Positions 8,826-19,379 are shown, numbered from the stretch's first letter. The stretch: 64,000 nt of DNA from Prochlorococcus sp. AG-347-L02 (GCA_003281255.1 QCCL01000005.1:1-64000), one strand, 5' to 3'. Numbers and translations are program-made. The notes: a model not told the origin generated them from the sequence alone.

Positions 8826-9885
8826 GTGAATTATATAAAATAGCGAGTAATTCGTTTGTTGTTTCTATATCTATGCATGCATCTGTAATGCTTCTACCAA
8901 ACTCAAGATCCTCTTTTTTTAAAAGTTTTTGATTTCCCTCCTTCAAATGACTTTCAAGCATAACTCCTAATATATTTTTTTCACCATTGCTAATTTGAGA
9001 AGCTACATTTTTTAGCACTTCTGACTGTTTTCGGAAATCTTTATTGGAATTACCATGACTACAATCAATCATTACTTTATGGGGGAGATTAGATTGCTTC
9101 AATTCAGAGGAAATTCGTTTAATGTGATCATTTTCAAAATTTGGGCCATTTGAACCGCCTCTTAAAACAATGTGCCCATCTGGATTACCTGTTGTGTTAA
9201 CGATAGAAGCCATTCCATTAGCGTTAACACCTAAGAAATGATGTGATTTTGAAGCTGACTGCATTGCGTTTATTGCAGTAGTAAAAGAACCATCTGTACC
9301 ATTTTTAAAACCTATAGGCATTGATAATCCTGAAGCCATTTCCCGATGAGTCTGACTTTCAGTAGTCCGCGCACCTATAGCTGTCCAACTTATTAAATCG
9401 GCAATATATTGAGGAACAATTGGATCTAGTAATTCTGTTGCAGAAGGAATTCCAAGAGTTGCTAAATATGAAAGCAAACTTCTTGCCCTTCTTAAACCAG
9501 TATTAATATCATAAGAATTATCTAGATGAGGATCATTTATCAATCCCTTCCAACCAATAGTTGTTCTTGGTTTCTCAAAATATACTCTCATAATTATTTC
9601 TAATTTATCTTTATAAATTTCTCGAAAGTTTTGAATATATTTTGAATATTCCTTTGCCGCCTCTAGATCATGAATTGAACATGGACCCACAATGACTAAA
9701 AGCTTCTGATCATTATGATGCAAAATATTTTGTATCGATCTTCTTGTTTTAGATACTGTATTAGCAGAGGCGTGATCTAAAGGTATATCATTGTGTAATC
9801 TACTTGGAGGTATTAATGGACGAGTTTCAACTACATGTAAATCTGATGTCTTTTCTAAAGCAGAATTATTTGATGATGTCGTCAT
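8818..9885 (-). CDS. aroF: 3-deoxy-7-phosphoheptulonate (DAHP) synthase, class I
   Basis: First enzyme of the shikimate pathway: phosphoenolpyruvate plus erythrose-4-phosphate to DAHP. At 355 residues it has the class I length and motifs: VGPCSIHD, RVYFEKPRTTIGWKGLINDP, IGARTTESQTHREMASG, and the metal-site region MIDCSHGNSNKD. The paralog letter (aroF/G/H) and the feedback-inhibiting amino acid cannot be decided by eye. The same pathway continues with aroE at 17950-18810, and pabB uses its end product chorismate. Confidence 0.95.
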   Translation of the reverse strand: MTTSSNNSALEKTSDLHVVETRPLIPPSRLHNDIPLDHASANTVSKTRRSIQNILHHNDQKLLVIVGPCSIHDLEAAKEYSKYIQNFREIYKDKLEIIMRVYFEKPRTTIGWKGLINDPHLDNSYDINTGLRRARSLLSYLATLGIPSATELLDPIVPQYIADLISWTAIGARTTESQTHREMASGLSMPIGFKNGTDGSFTTAINAMQSASKSHHFLGVNANGMASIVNTTGNPDGHIVLRGGSNGPNFENDHIKRISSELKQSNLPHKVMIDCSHGNSNKDFRKQSEVLKNVASQISNGEKNILGVMLESHLKEGNQKLLKKEDLEFGRSITDACIDIETTNELLAILYNSLS

Positions 9886-9982
9886 TGATTAATTAAGAAG
9901 TTTGAATATTTAAAAAAGCATTTATGAATACTCTCCTTTTCAATATTAAAAATAACAATAGATTAGGCATTAAACCTTACTA

Positions 9983-12556
9983 ATGAAGAATTTGGAAACA
10001 TTGCTAAAAGATTATGCAGATCACGTAGCTGAAAGAGCTACCAAAGGTATACCTCCTTTGCCTTTAAATGCTGACCAAACAAATTGTATTACAAAATTAT
10101 TGGAACAAGATAGTACTTACGATTCATCTTATTTACTTGATTTACTAATCAATAGAGTACCACCAGGAGTTGATGAGGCTGCTTATGTAAAAGCAAGCTG
10201 GCTTACGGCTATTGTTAATTCCGAGAAATATTGCAAATCAATAAATCCCGAAAAAGCAATTGAAATACTTGGATCAATGATAGGTGGATACAATGTAAGT
10301 TCTTTAGTTGAAATACTTAAAGGAGAAGATAGTTTACTTGCTAAAAAGGCGGCAGAAGTTTTAAAAGATATTATTCTTGTTTACGACTCAGCTAATGAAA
10401 TTTATGAATTATCTCAAAATAATATTTATGCAAAAGAGGTTGTAAATAGTTGGGCAGATGCAGAATGGTTCAAAAATAAAAAAGTTCTGGAAAAAGAGAT
10501 TACTTGTTTAGTATTTAAAGTGGACGGGGAGACAAATACAGACGATCTATCTCCAGCTGTACATGCAACATCACGCCCGGATATTCCGATGCATGCATTA
10601 GCTATGTTGGAATTTAAAATACCTGATGGACTAAAGATTCTTGATAATTTAAAAAAACAAAATTTACCGATAGCTTATGTTGGAGATGTCGTTGGGACAG
10701 GGAGTTCTAGAAAATCTGCTATTAATTCACTCATTTGGCATATAGGAGAAGATATTGCTTTTGTTCCTAACAAAAAAACAGGTGGAATAATAATTGGCAG
10801 CAAAATAGCCCCAATTTTCTTTAATACGGCACAAGATTCAGGAGCTTTACCCATAGAAGCTGACGTATCTCATATGAAAACAGGCGATGTTATTAAGATA
10901 TATCCTTATAAAGGCATTATAAAAAAAATTGAAAAAGATTCAAATACTGAAGAATTAATAAGCAAATTCGACTTGTATCCATCAACTCTTACTGATGAAA
11001 TTCAAGCTGGCGGAAGAATTAATCTTATGATTGGAAGATCTCTTACTGACAAAATTAGAAACAAATTAAATTATCAACCAAGTGAAATATTTATCAGACC
11101 TCAAAATCCAACCGAAAGTACTGCCGGCTTTACTCAAGCTCAAAAAATAGTAGGCAAAGCATGCGGTTTAGATGGAGTTAAGCCGGGAACGACTTGTGAA
11201 CCAATTATGACCACAGTAGGCAGTCAAGATACTACTGGGCCAATGACTAGAGATGAACTAAAAGAACTAGCTTGTTTAGGATTTACTGCAGATTTAGTGA
11301 TGCAAAGTTTTTGTCATACAGCTGCATATCCTAAACCAGTAGATCTAGTTACCCATAAAGAATTACCTGATTTCATATCACAAAGAGGTGGAGTAGCTCT
11401 TAAGCCTGGAGATGGGATAATTCATAGCTGGCTTAACAGAATGCTTCTCCCTGATACTGTTGGCACAGGTGGAGATAGTCATACTAGATTTCCCCTTGGC
11501 ATTTCATTTCCTGGAGGCTCGGGCATTGTTGCCTTCGCCGCTGCAATAGGATCAATGCCATTAAATATGCCGGAATCTGTGCTGGTTAAATTTAAGGGTG
11601 AATTATCCCCAGGAATAACTCTTAGAGATTTAGTGAATGCAATTCCTCTCTTCGCAATTAAAAAAGGACTCTTAACTGTTGAGAAAGAAAATAAGAAAAA
11701 TATATTTAACGGGAAAATTATGGAAATTGAGGGATTACCAAACCTAAAACTTGAACAAGCATTTGAACTTACTGATGCCACTGCAGAACGCTCATGCGCT
11801 GGTAGCACCATACTTTTATCCCAAGAAACTGTTCAAGAATACTTAAAAAGCAATATTTGCTTGCTAGAAAAAATGATCGAAAGCAGTTATGAAGATTCAA
11901 AATCGATTTCAAGAAGAATAAATGATATGAAAAAATGGTTGAAAAAACCGTCATTAATTCAACCTGATTCAAACGCTCAGTATGAAGAAATCATTGAAAT
12001 TGACTTAGCAAATGTAACACAACCTATAGTTGCTTGCCCAAACGATCCAGATAATGTAAAAGAAATCACTGATGTTGCGAATACAAATATTGACGAAGTT
12101 TTTATAGGTTCTTGTATGACAAATATTGGTCATTACAGGGCAGCTGCGAAAGTTCTTGAAGGTGTACAAAACTTAAAAGCTAAATTATGGATTTGTCCAC
12201 CAACAAAGATGGATGAAGAAACTTTAAAAGCTGAAGGTTATTACAAGATATTCGAAGATTGTGGAGCCAGATTAGAGTTGCCAGGCTGTTCTTTATGTAT
12301 GGGAAATCAAGCCAGAGTAGATGAAGGTTCTATAGTATTTTCTACTAGTACAAGAAATTTTGACAATAGACTTGGTAAGAATGCACAAGTATTTTTAGGG
12401 AGTGCAGAATTAGCAGCAGTTTGCGCACTGCTTGGAAGAATACCTGAAATAGAAGAATATCAGGATATTACTAAAAATAAAATTAATCCATATTCAGAAG
12501 AACTTTATCGTTATCTTCAATTTGATGAAATACACGATTTCAGCTTGTCAAAGTAA
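9983..12556 (+). CDS. acnB: Aconitate hydratase B
   Basis: Interconverts citrate and isocitrate in the partial TCA cycle that supplies 2-oxoglutarate for ammonium assimilation. The 857 residues have the AcnB domain order: HEAT-like N-terminal domain (about 1-160), swivelling domain (about 170-370), then the catalytic domains. The [4Fe-4S] ligands are C711 (GSCMTN), C769 and C772 (PGCSLCMGNQ). GTGGDSHTRFPLG and STRNFDNRLG supply substrate-binding residues. The ClC transporter gene starts 9 bases after the stop. Confidence 0.97.
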   Translation: MKNLETLLKDYADHVAERATKGIPPLPLNADQTNCITKLLEQDSTYDSSYLLDLLINRVPPGVDEAAYVKASWLTAIVNSEKYCKSINPEKAIEILGSMIGGYNVSSLVEILKGEDSLLAKKAAEVLKDIILVYDSANEIYELSQNNIYAKEVVNSWADAEWFKNKKVLEKEITCLVFKVDGETNTDDLSPAVHATSRPDIPMHALAMLEFKIPDGLKILDNLKKQNLPIAYVGDVVGTGSSRKSAINSLIWHIGEDIAFVPNKKTGGIIIGSKIAPIFFNTAQDSGALPIEADVSHMKTGDVIKIYPYKGIIKKIEKDSNTEELISKFDLYPSTLTDEIQAGGRINLMIGRSLTDKIRNKLNYQPSEIFIRPQNPTESTAGFTQAQKIVGKACGLDGVKPGTTCEPIMTTVGSQDTTGPMTRDELKELACLGFTADLVMQSFCHTAAYPKPVDLVTHKELPDFISQRGGVALKPGDGIIHSWLNRMLLPDTVGTGGDSHTRFPLGISFPGGSGIVAFAAAIGSMPLNMPESVLVKFKGELSPGITLRDLVNAIPLFAIKKGLLTVEKENKKNIFNGKIMEIEGLPNLKLEQAFELTDATAERSCAGSTILLSQETVQEYLKSNICLLEKMIESSYEDSKSISRRINDMKKWLKKPSLIQPDSNAQYEEIIEIDLANVTQPIVACPNDPDNVKEITDVANTNIDEVFIGSCMTNIGHYRAAAKVLEGVQNLKAKLWICPPTKMDEETLKAEGYYKIFEDCGARLELPGCSLCMGNQARVDEGSIVFSTSTRNFDNRLGKNAQVFLGSAELAAVCALLGRIPEIEEYQDITKNKINPYSEELYRYLQFDEIHDFSLSK

Positions 12557-12565
12557 TCATGAACT

Positions 12566-13924
12566 ATGCAAAACCTTATAAAAGATAATATTCGAAAAAC
12601 AAGTAACAATTCTTCTCGTAGCATCAAAAAATTATTAAAACAAAGATCCTTAGTCGTTGCATTTTCGCTCTTACTAACTGGTTTAGGAGCCTCAATTACA
12701 AGCATATCTTTTAAAACTGGAATTTACTTTATTAATAATTGGAGATTAGCTTTATTAGACCAATTCCCATCTATTGCGGTCTTACCTATTTTTGGCGCTC
12801 TAGGAGGAGCCATTGCAGGATATTTGATAAAAAATATAGCACCTGCTGCAAAAGGTTCAGGGGTGAGTCAAATCATGGGGTTCTTAAGGCATAAAAAAGT
12901 TCCAATGAACATAAAAGTAGGATTAGTAAAGCTCGTATCAGGAATTATTGCTATTGGTAGTGGATTCCCATTGGGTCCAGAAGGTCCATCAGTTCAAATG
13001 GGAGGATCAGTAGCTTGGCAAATGGCCAAGTGGCTCAAAGCTCCTACAGCTTTCAGAAGAGTAATAGTAGCAGCAGGCGGAGGTGCTGGGATAGCTGCAG
13101 TATTTAGCGCTCCATTAGGAGGGTTTGTCTATGCAATAGAAGAGTTATTAAACTCTGCTAGGCCAGTAATTTTGCTATTAGTAATAATCACAACTTTCAT
13201 TGCAGATTCATCTGCTGACATTATTCAAGCTCTGGGTTTTGATCCTAAAGCAGGAGGCTTTGATTTTAACCTTGGATTTTTGATCCAAAAAGAATATGAC
13301 CCATCAGTTTTTTTCTTACCTGTAGATTTTATTTACCTAGTTTTACTAGGAATAATTATTGGAATCTTTGCAGAATTGTACAGCAGATATGTTTTGTTAA
13401 TGCAAAATATTGGGAAAAAGTGGTATAAAAATAAATTTGTTTTAAAAATGAGTATATGTGGACTCATTTTAGGAAGTATCTATTCTTGTTTACCAAGTAC
13501 ATTTCATAATTTAGATGAATTACAGAAAATAATAGCTGAACAAAATACAAGTATTGGAATTGCTTTATTAGCTGTTTTAGTATTATTTATCACGACAGGT
13601 TTAGCTGCAGCATCTGGAGCTCCAGGAGGATTGTTCTATCCAATGCTTACTTTAGGAGGGTCAATCGGACTAATAATGGGGAGCTGGGTGGAAATTGCGA
13701 CAGGACATGCGCCGAGTACATACATTTTTGCGGGAATGGGAGCTTTCGTAGCAGGATGTTCGCGAACTCCAATAACAGCTATGTTTTTAGCTTTTGCTTT
13801 AACAAAAAATTTATTAATAATGAAACCCGTGTTAATCAGCTGCATTGCCAGTTTCTTGATAGCAAGAGCTTTTAATGAAGAATCAATTTATGAAAGACAA
13901 ATACAAATAGAATTAGAGGACTAA
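12566..13924 (+). CDS. ClC-family anion channel or H+/anion antiporter
   Basis: A 452-residue polytopic membrane protein. It has the ClC helix-end motifs GSGV (residues 97-100), GPEGPSVQMG (gating glutamate E139) and GAPGGLFYP, plus the internal proton-glutamate region YAIEEL (E192/E193). Keeping both glutamates suggests coupled antiport rather than a channel. The tyrosine that coordinates the central anion in E. coli ClC (Y445, context TDNYQLI) aligns with a leucine here (L416, TKNLLIM), an unusual substitution. There is no C-terminal CBS domain. It is probably co-transcribed with acnB (9-base gap) and converges on purU. The transported anion is unknown. Confidence 0.93.
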   Translation: MQNLIKDNIRKTSNNSSRSIKKLLKQRSLVVAFSLLLTGLGASITSISFKTGIYFINNWRLALLDQFPSIAVLPIFGALGGAIAGYLIKNIAPAAKGSGVSQIMGFLRHKKVPMNIKVGLVKLVSGIIAIGSGFPLGPEGPSVQMGGSVAWQMAKWLKAPTAFRRVIVAAGGGAGIAAVFSAPLGGFVYAIEELLNSARPVILLLVIITTFIADSSADIIQALGFDPKAGGFDFNLGFLIQKEYDPSVFFLPVDFIYLVLLGIIIGIFAELYSRYVLLMQNIGKKWYKNKFVLKMSICGLILGSIYSCLPSTFHNLDELQKIIAEQNTSIGIALLAVLVLFITTGLAAASGAPGGLFYPMLTLGGSIGLIMGSWVEIATGHAPSTYIFAGMGAFVAGCSRTPITAMFLAFALTKNLLIMKPVLISCIASFLIARAFNEESIYERQIQIELED

Positions 13925-13934
13925 GAAACTTTCT

Positions 13935-14789
13935 TTAATCAAAAACAGCAGTTTTGCTTTTATAAACAAATATTTGATGATTCAGATGTAATCTAACTGC
14001 TCTTGCTAAAGCTATTCTTTCAATATCTCTTCCTTTTCTAATCAAATCATCAACCTCATCCCTATGACTTACATTAACTGTGCATTGTTCTATGATCGGG
14101 CCTTCATCAAGATCTTGAGTAACATAGTGAGCAGTAGCACCAATTAATTTAACACCTCTCTTCCACGCTCGATGATATGGTTGTCCGCCCTTAAATGCAG
14201 GTAAGAAAGAATGATGAATATTTATTATTGAGGAAAACTTTTTTAAAAAAGAGTCACTCAAAATTTGCATATATTTGGCTAATACAACAAGATCAATTTT
14301 ATATTCTTCTAGTAAATTTAAAAATTGATCTTCAACAATAGATTTATCAATATTGAAAGTATCAACATAAACAAATTTTGCATTAAAGTCATTTGCAATA
14401 TTTTTAAGATCAGAATGATTTGAAATTATTAATGGGACTTTCATTTTGAGTTCTCCATTTCTTACTCGCCAAAGTAAATCAATCAAACAATGATTTTGTT
14501 TACTCACGAAAATAGCGACATTTGGAATTTCATCAGAATAATTTACGTTAAATTTACCATTTACTTCATCTGCAATTTTTTCAAATTCTTTATAAATTTC
14601 CTCTCTATTAAAAGATTCATTGTTACTATTCCATTCAATTCGACTAAGAAACAAACCCGCATCTTGATCTGTATGATGGTCAGAATGTTTTATGTTGCCA
14701 CCGTAATTTGAAATCCAACTTGTAAGTAAACTTACAAGGCCAGGACGATCGGGACAAACAATTTTGAATATAATTGAAGGGTGTTCCAA
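13935..14789 (-). CDS. purU: Formyltetrahydrofolate deformylase
   Basis: Hydrolyses 10-formyl-tetrahydrofolate to formate and tetrahydrofolate, balancing the one-carbon pool. The 284-residue protein has an N-terminal ACT domain (CPDRPGLVSLLTSWI) and a C-terminal formyltransferase fold with catalytic residues in INIHHSFLPAFKG, IGATAHYVTQDLDEGPII and the asparagine and aspartate expected for this family. Residues 1-90 distinguish it from PurN. The start is TTG at 14789; no in-frame ATG fits the conserved N-terminus. It is divergent (47 bases) from a FAD amino-acid oxidase-like gene. Confidence 0.93.
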   Translation of the reverse strand: MEHPSIIFKIVCPDRPGLVSLLTSWISNYGGNIKHSDHHTDQDAGLFLSRIEWNSNNESFNREEIYKEFEKIADEVNGKFNVNYSDEIPNVAIFVSKQNHCLIDLLWRVRNGELKMKVPLIISNHSDLKNIANDFNAKFVYVDTFNIDKSIVEDQFLNLLEEYKIDLVVLAKYMQILSDSFLKKFSSIINIHHSFLPAFKGGQPYHRAWKRGVKLIGATAHYVTQDLDEGPIIEQCTVNVSHRDEVDDLIRKGRDIERIALARAVRLHLNHQIFVYKSKTAVFD

Positions 14790-14836
14790 AAATCTGTAAC
14801 TATTAAGTCAAATAAGCGAGTATATCTAATATATCA

Positions 14837-15919
14837 ATGAAAAGCTTAAAAGAAAATTGTCAAAAAGCACACATAGTTATTATTGGATCAGGGATTATTG
14901 GAAAATTTAACGCCTTAGAATTATCAGAATTAGGTTTCCAGGTAACGATAATAGATCCAACTCAACTCCAAAATAGTAGCAATGCAGCTCTAGGCTTACT
15001 AATGGGTAATATGTATCAAAAAAGAAGAGGTAGAAGCTGGGATCTCAGGAAACAAAGCATTGAATTATGGCCACAATGGATTACATTCTTACAAAAATTT
15101 AATTGTAAATTAAATATCGAAAAACCATTAATACAACTAACTACTAATGAAGAAAAGTTTAAAAAATTAGAGAAATTTATTAATGAAAACAATGATCAAA
15201 ACTTACGTATTTTAGAAAGAGACTCAATATTTATCAAGAATATAAATAAAGCCTTCCAAACAAAAAATTTAAAAGGAATGATCTCCTTCAAAGATGGAAG
15301 AATAAATCCTTTTACTTTACTTCAAACCTTAGATAAATATCTAAAGCATAAAAAAATCAATTTTTCAAAAGGAGAAATAATTAAAATCAAAAAATTAAAC
15401 AATCAATGGATTTCTACTACAAGGAATAATGAAAACATCAAATCTGATATGATTATTTTGTGCAATTCACTTAAAGCAGTTGATTTAATAGATAGCATAT
15501 CTCACAAGATCGCATTAAAACCTGTTTTAGGTCAAGCTATGGAAATTGAGATAAATGATGCAGAAGTTAATTTATTATCACTGCCGAAACAATTCAGTAT
15601 AAATGGTAAAAATATAATTCCAAAATCAAAAAATAAGTTAATTATTGGATCAACTGACGAATATAGTATCAAGCCAGAAGAAAATACATTCGAAAAACTC
15701 ACAAATTTTCTCGATAAAAAACCAACTTGGTTGATTAAAGGAAAGATTTCTAAAAAATGGTACGGAATAAGGTCAAAACCAGATGGTGAGGCTTCACCAA
15801 TAATGAAAAACCTTGAAGGTGGCCTAATTTTATGTACAGGTTTTTATAAGAATGGTATTTTACTTGCTCCGGCTTGCTCTAAATGGGTTGCAAATGAAAT
15901 TAAAAATTATCTTTTTTAA
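14837..15919 (+). CDS. FAD-dependent oxidoreductase, glycine oxidase / D-amino-acid dehydrogenase-like
   Basis: A 360-residue DAO-family flavoprotein. Residues 11-40 form the dinucleotide-binding fold ([20 protein letters not shown]). [22 protein letters not shown] and a C-terminal [19 protein letters not shown] match the ThiO/DadA group. ThiO makes the glycine imine for thiazole synthesis, but nothing adjacent settles the substrate; thiL, of the same cofactor pathway, is distant at 57482. The 3' end overlaps dnaK by 4 bases tail to tail. Confidence 0.78.
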   Translation: MKSLKENCQKAHIVIIGSGIIGKFNALELSELGFQVTIIDPTQLQNSSNAALGLLMGNMYQKRRGRSWDLRKQSIELWPQWITFLQKFNCKLNIEKPLIQLTTNEEKFKKLEKFINENNDQNLRILERDSIFIKNINKAFQTKNLKGMISFKDGRINPFTLLQTLDKYLKHKKINFSKGEIIKIKKLNNQWISTTRNNENIKSDMIILCNSLKAVDLIDSISHKIALKPVLGQAMEIEINDAEVNLLSLPKQFSINGKNIIPKSKNKLIIGSTDEYSIKPEENTFEKLTNFLDKKPTWLIKGKISKKWYGIRSKPDGEASPIMKNLEGGLILCTGFYKNGILLAPACSKWVANEIKNYLF

Positions 15920-17823
15920 TCTTTCGTTTCAGTAAAGTCTGCATCAATTACATCATCTCCACCTTTTTCGTTTGAATTACTCTGATCAGAACCACTAGGT
16001 GATTCTGGGGAAGGTGGCTGATTCCCAGATTGCTGATAAACAGATGAACCGACTGCGTAAAGTTCTTGCTGAAGTTCTTCCAGAAGTTTTTTCATTGATT
16101 CATAATCTTCTTTTGCAGTTGCCTCTTTTAAAGCTTTACTTTTTTCTTCAACTTTGGACTTTGCTGCAACATCGATTTTATCTCCTAACTCGCCAATTTG
16201 CTTTTCTGTCTGGTAGACAAGTGTTTCAGCTTGATTTTTTAGATCAATTTTTTCTCTTTTTTCTTTATCTGCAGATGCATTTGATTCGGCATCTTTTACC
16301 ATTTTTTCAACTTCATTATCAGATAGAGTAGAAGCACCAGTTATAGAAATACTTTGCTCTTTACCACTCCCTTTATCTTTAGCAGTAACACTAAGAATTC
16401 CATTTGCATCGATATCAAATGTAACTTCAATTTGCGGAACACCTCTTGGTGCAGAGGGTATACCATCCAATCTAAAAGTTCCTAAGCTTTTATTATCAGA
16501 AGCCATTTCTCTTTCACCCTGTAAAACGTGTATTTCAACATTTGTTTGTCCGTCTACAGCAGTTGAATATGTTTCAGATTTCTTAGTAGGTACTGTCGTA
16601 TTTCGATTAATCATTTTTGTCATTACTCCCCCTAAAGTCTCTACACCTAAAGAAAGTGGAGTAACGTCAAGTAACAATATATCTTTAACCTCTCCTGCTA
16701 AAACTCCTCCCTGAATTGCAGCTCCAACAGCTACTACTTCATCAGGATTAACAGTTTGATTTGGTTCTTTACCAATTATTTTTTTAACTAAATCTAAAAC
16801 AGCAGGTATTCTAGATGAGCCTCCCACCATAACAACTTCATCAATTTCACTAGTAGAAATTTTTGCATCACTTATAGCTCTCTCAACTGGGGTCTTACAC
16901 CTATCAATTAAAGAAGCTGCTAATTCCTCAAACTTTGCTCTAGTAAGGTTCAAATCCAGATGTTTTGGTCCTTCAGGCGTTGCTGTAATAAAAGGTAGAT
17001 TTATTTCACTTTGCGTAGCATTTGAGAGTTCTATTTTTGCTTTTTCTGCGGCTTCGGTCAATCTTTGCAAAGCTTGCTTATCTTGTCTGAGATCAATTCC
17101 CTCATTTGATTTAAAAGTATTAGCTAAGTGATCTACGATGCATCTGTCAAAATCATCACCACCTAAATGTGTATCTCCAGATGTAGATAGAACTTCAGTT
17201 ACTCCATCACCAGCTTCAATAACTGAAACGTCAAATGTTCCTCCGCCTAAATCAAAAACAAGAATTTTTTCATTTTCTTTATCCAAACCATATGCTAGAG
17301 CCGCGGCAGTTGGCTCATTTACAATTCTAAGAACTTCTAAACCTGCAATCTTTCCTGCATCCTTCGTAGCTTGTCTTTGGGAATCATTAAAATAAGCTGG
17401 AACTGTAATTACAGCCTGTGTAACTTTGTCACCAAGATATTTACCTGCATCATCTGCCAATTTTCTTAAAACTTGAGAACTAACCTCCTCAGGAGAGAAC
17501 TGCTTATCTAAAATTGGACATTTTAATTTGACGCTAGAACCAGATTTTTCAACAGAATAACTAACATCTTTAGATTCTTCATTAACTTCATCAACCCTTC
17601 TACCAACAAAACGTTTTGCAGAATAAAAAGTATTTTCAGGATTCATGACAGCTTGTCTTTTTGCTATTTGTCCAACAAGCTGATCTTGATTTTTTGTATA
17701 TGCAACAACTGATGGAGTAGTTCTGAAACCCTCAGCATTTGCTATTACAGTAGGCTTACCACCTTCCATGACAGCGACACAACTATTAGTTGTTCCTAGA
17801 TCAATTCCTACTACCTTACCCAT
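15916..17823 (-). CDS. dnaK: Chaperone protein DnaK (Hsp70)
   Basis: ATP-driven chaperone working with DnaJ and GrpE, whose genes lie at 51352 and 50603. The start is set at ATG 17823 ([17 protein letters not shown]); the open frame runs 21 codons further upstream to a TTG, but those residues do not resemble Hsp70. It has the ATPase motifs [25 protein letters not shown] and [10 protein letters not shown], the substrate-binding domain from about residue 390, and a Gly/Ser/Pro-rich tail ending [13 protein letters not shown]. It shares a 126-base divergent region with aroE. No CIRCE-type repeat was recognised there. Confidence 0.97.
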   Translation of the reverse strand: MGKVVGIDLGTTNSCVAVMEGGKPTVIANAEGFRTTPSVVAYTKNQDQLVGQIAKRQAVMNPENTFYSAKRFVGRRVDEVNEESKDVSYSVEKSGSSVKLKCPILDKQFSPEEVSSQVLRKLADDAGKYLGDKVTQAVITVPAYFNDSQRQATKDAGKIAGLEVLRIVNEPTAAALAYGLDKENEKILVFDLGGGTFDVSVIEAGDGVTEVLSTSGDTHLGGDDFDRCIVDHLANTFKSNEGIDLRQDKQALQRLTEAAEKAKIELSNATQSEINLPFITATPEGPKHLDLNLTRAKFEELAASLIDRCKTPVERAISDAKISTSEIDEVVMVGGSSRIPAVLDLVKKIIGKEPNQTVNPDEVVAVGAAIQGGVLAGEVKDILLLDVTPLSLGVETLGGVMTKMINRNTTVPTKKSETYSTAVDGQTNVEIHVLQGEREMASDNKSLGTFRLDGIPSAPRGVPQIEVTFDIDANGILSVTAKDKGSGKEQSISITGASTLSDNEVEKMVKDAESNASADKEKREKIDLKNQAETLVYQTEKQIGELGDKIDVAAKSKVEEKSKALKEATAKEDYESMKKLLEELQQELYAVGSSVYQQSGNQPPSPESPSGSDQSNSNEKGGDDVIDADFTETKD

Positions 17824-17949
17824 GGGTAAATTCTCGATATTTGTTACCCTCCATAATCGGTCATTGACGTCATTATTGTTACTCAAAGACGGGGTGTGGT
17901 TCCCGAACAGATCATTACTTTTAAGGCTAAAATTTTAAAAAATCTAAAT

Positions 17950-18810
17950 ATGATTTCAAGTAAAACATGTTTTATAGCATTAATTGGCAATCCAGTAAGC
18001 CATTCTTTATCACCAATTATGCAAAATGCTGCCCTTCAATATTTAGGCTTAGATTTAATTTATATCGCTGTACCTTGTAAAGATGAAGATCTAGTATTAG
18101 TTCTTAATTCTTTTAAAAAGATTAATTGCAAAGGTTTGAACATTACAATTCCACACAAAGAAAAAGTTTTTAACCTTTGTAGTGAAATCTCTCCTATTGC
18201 TAACAAACTTAAAGCAATTAATACCCTGAAATTAAATTCTGACAAAGAATGGAGCGCGACTAATACCGATGTCGAAGGATTTATATATCCATTAAAAAAT
18301 CTAAACTTAGCAAAGAAAAAATCAGTGGTTCTTGGCTCTGGGGGTGCAGCAAGATCGGTTATTCAAGGTTTAATAAATTTAAATCTTTCAACAATTTCAG
18401 TAATTTCACGTAATAAATCATCACTAGATGAATTAATAAAAAACTTTGATAATCAAATTCAACTACAGGGTTTATTAAATAATGATGATCACGCTCAACT
18501 TTTAATTCGAGAAGCAGATTTGATTGTAAATACAACACCAGCAGGGATGAAAACAACTAAATCTAAAAATAATGTAATGCCATATGGAGAAGCTTTTTGG
18601 AAAATCCTTAACTCGCAGACAATTGTTTACGATTTAATCTACAATCCTGCCCCAACTCCTTTATTAAAATTCAGCGCCAAAAAAGGATGCATGACTATTG
18701 ATGGATTGGAAATGCTTGTTGCTCAAGGAATGAAATCTTTATCATTTTGGACAGATGGTTTAGAAGTACCTTTTCATGTGATGAATGACGCACTAAAAAA
18801 ATATCTTTAA
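17950..18810 (+). CDS. aroE: Shikimate dehydrogenase
   Basis: NADPH-dependent reduction of 3-dehydroshikimate to shikimate. The protein starts at ATG 17950 (MISSKTCFIALIGNPVSHSL; 286 residues); a GTG at 17896 would add 18 residues without family similarity. It has GNPVSHSLSPIMQNAA, the catalytic-lysine region NITIPHKEKV, the NADP-binding loop VLGSGGAARSV and the C-terminal GLEMLVAQGMKSLSFWTD. It lies divergently from dnaK. Confidence 0.95.
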   Translation: MISSKTCFIALIGNPVSHSLSPIMQNAALQYLGLDLIYIAVPCKDEDLVLVLNSFKKINCKGLNITIPHKEKVFNLCSEISPIANKLKAINTLKLNSDKEWSATNTDVEGFIYPLKNLNLAKKKSVVLGSGGAARSVIQGLINLNLSTISVISRNKSSLDELIKNFDNQIQLQGLLNNDDHAQLLIREADLIVNTTPAGMKTTKSKNNVMPYGEAFWKILNSQTIVYDLIYNPAPTPLLKFSAKKGCMTIDGLEMLVAQGMKSLSFWTDGLEVPFHVMNDALKKYL

Positions 18811-18871
18811 AAAAATGATCCTATTTTTCAAGAAATTGCCTGTTGTAATGTATCGTAAATAATGAACAGAC

Positions 18872-18894
18872 GCTCATCATATCAATTTATGAGC
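18872..18894 (+). promoter_or_regulatory. Hairpin in the rpsF leader (possible S6 autoregulatory site)
   Basis: GCTCAT (18872-18877) and ATGAGC (18889-18894) form a perfect 6-base stem with an 11-base loop, ending 20 bases before the rpsF ATG. Many bacteria regulate rpsF translation by binding S6:S18 to a leader hairpin at this position. Whether this one carries the required bulged CCG element was not established. Confidence 0.4.
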
Positions 18895-18914
18895 CAAAGA
18901 CCTTGTCTGAAATT

Positions 18915-19376
18915 ATGAACAATCAACAATCTTATTACGAAACGATGTATATACTCCGCCCAGACATTGCGGAAGATGAAGTAACAAATCACATTGATAA
19001 ATACAACAAACTTTTAGAAGAATTTGGCGCTAAAATTCTTGATAGTCAAATGAGAGGTAAGAGAAGATTAGCCTATCAAATAACAAAACATAGAGAAGGT
19101 ATTTACGTTCAACTAAGTCATCAAGGTGATGGGCAACATATTTTCAAAATTGAAAAAGCAATGAGACTAAGTGAAGATGTTATTAGATACATGACCATTA
19201 AACAAGAAGGTCCTTTACCAACGCCAAGACCTTCGAACAAAAGTATATCTCAATCAGAGAATAAAGATAATCCAGATGCTAATGCTGAATCTAAAGAAAA
19301 ACAACCAGAAGCAAAACCAGATACTTCAACTTCGGGAAAAGATAATGCCGAAACTAAAGAAAATGCAGAACCTTAA
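18915..19376 (+). CDS. rpsF: 30S ribosomal protein S6
   Basis: Small-subunit protein partnering S18 on the platform. Residues 1-100 are the S6 fold ([50 protein letters not shown]). The last 50 residues are a hydrophilic low-complexity tail rich in Asn, Glu, Lys and Ser, which is longer than the E. coli tail. The start is placed at ATG 18915 (MNNQQSYYE) instead of TTG 18903. rpsF stands alone here, converging on argG with 3 bases between the stops. Confidence 0.95.
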   Translation: MNNQQSYYETMYILRPDIAEDEVTNHIDKYNKLLEEFGAKILDSQMRGKRRLAYQITKHREGIYVQLSHQGDGQHIFKIEKAMRLSEDVIRYMTIKQEGPLPTPRPSNKSISQSENKDNPDANAESKEKQPEAKPDTSTSGKDNAETKENAEP

Positions 19377-19379
19377 ATC

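Noticed and set aside
17824-17886. 21-codon upstream extension of dnaK
   Set aside because: It begins at TTG and the residues do not match Hsp70; ATG 17823 gives the conserved N-terminus.
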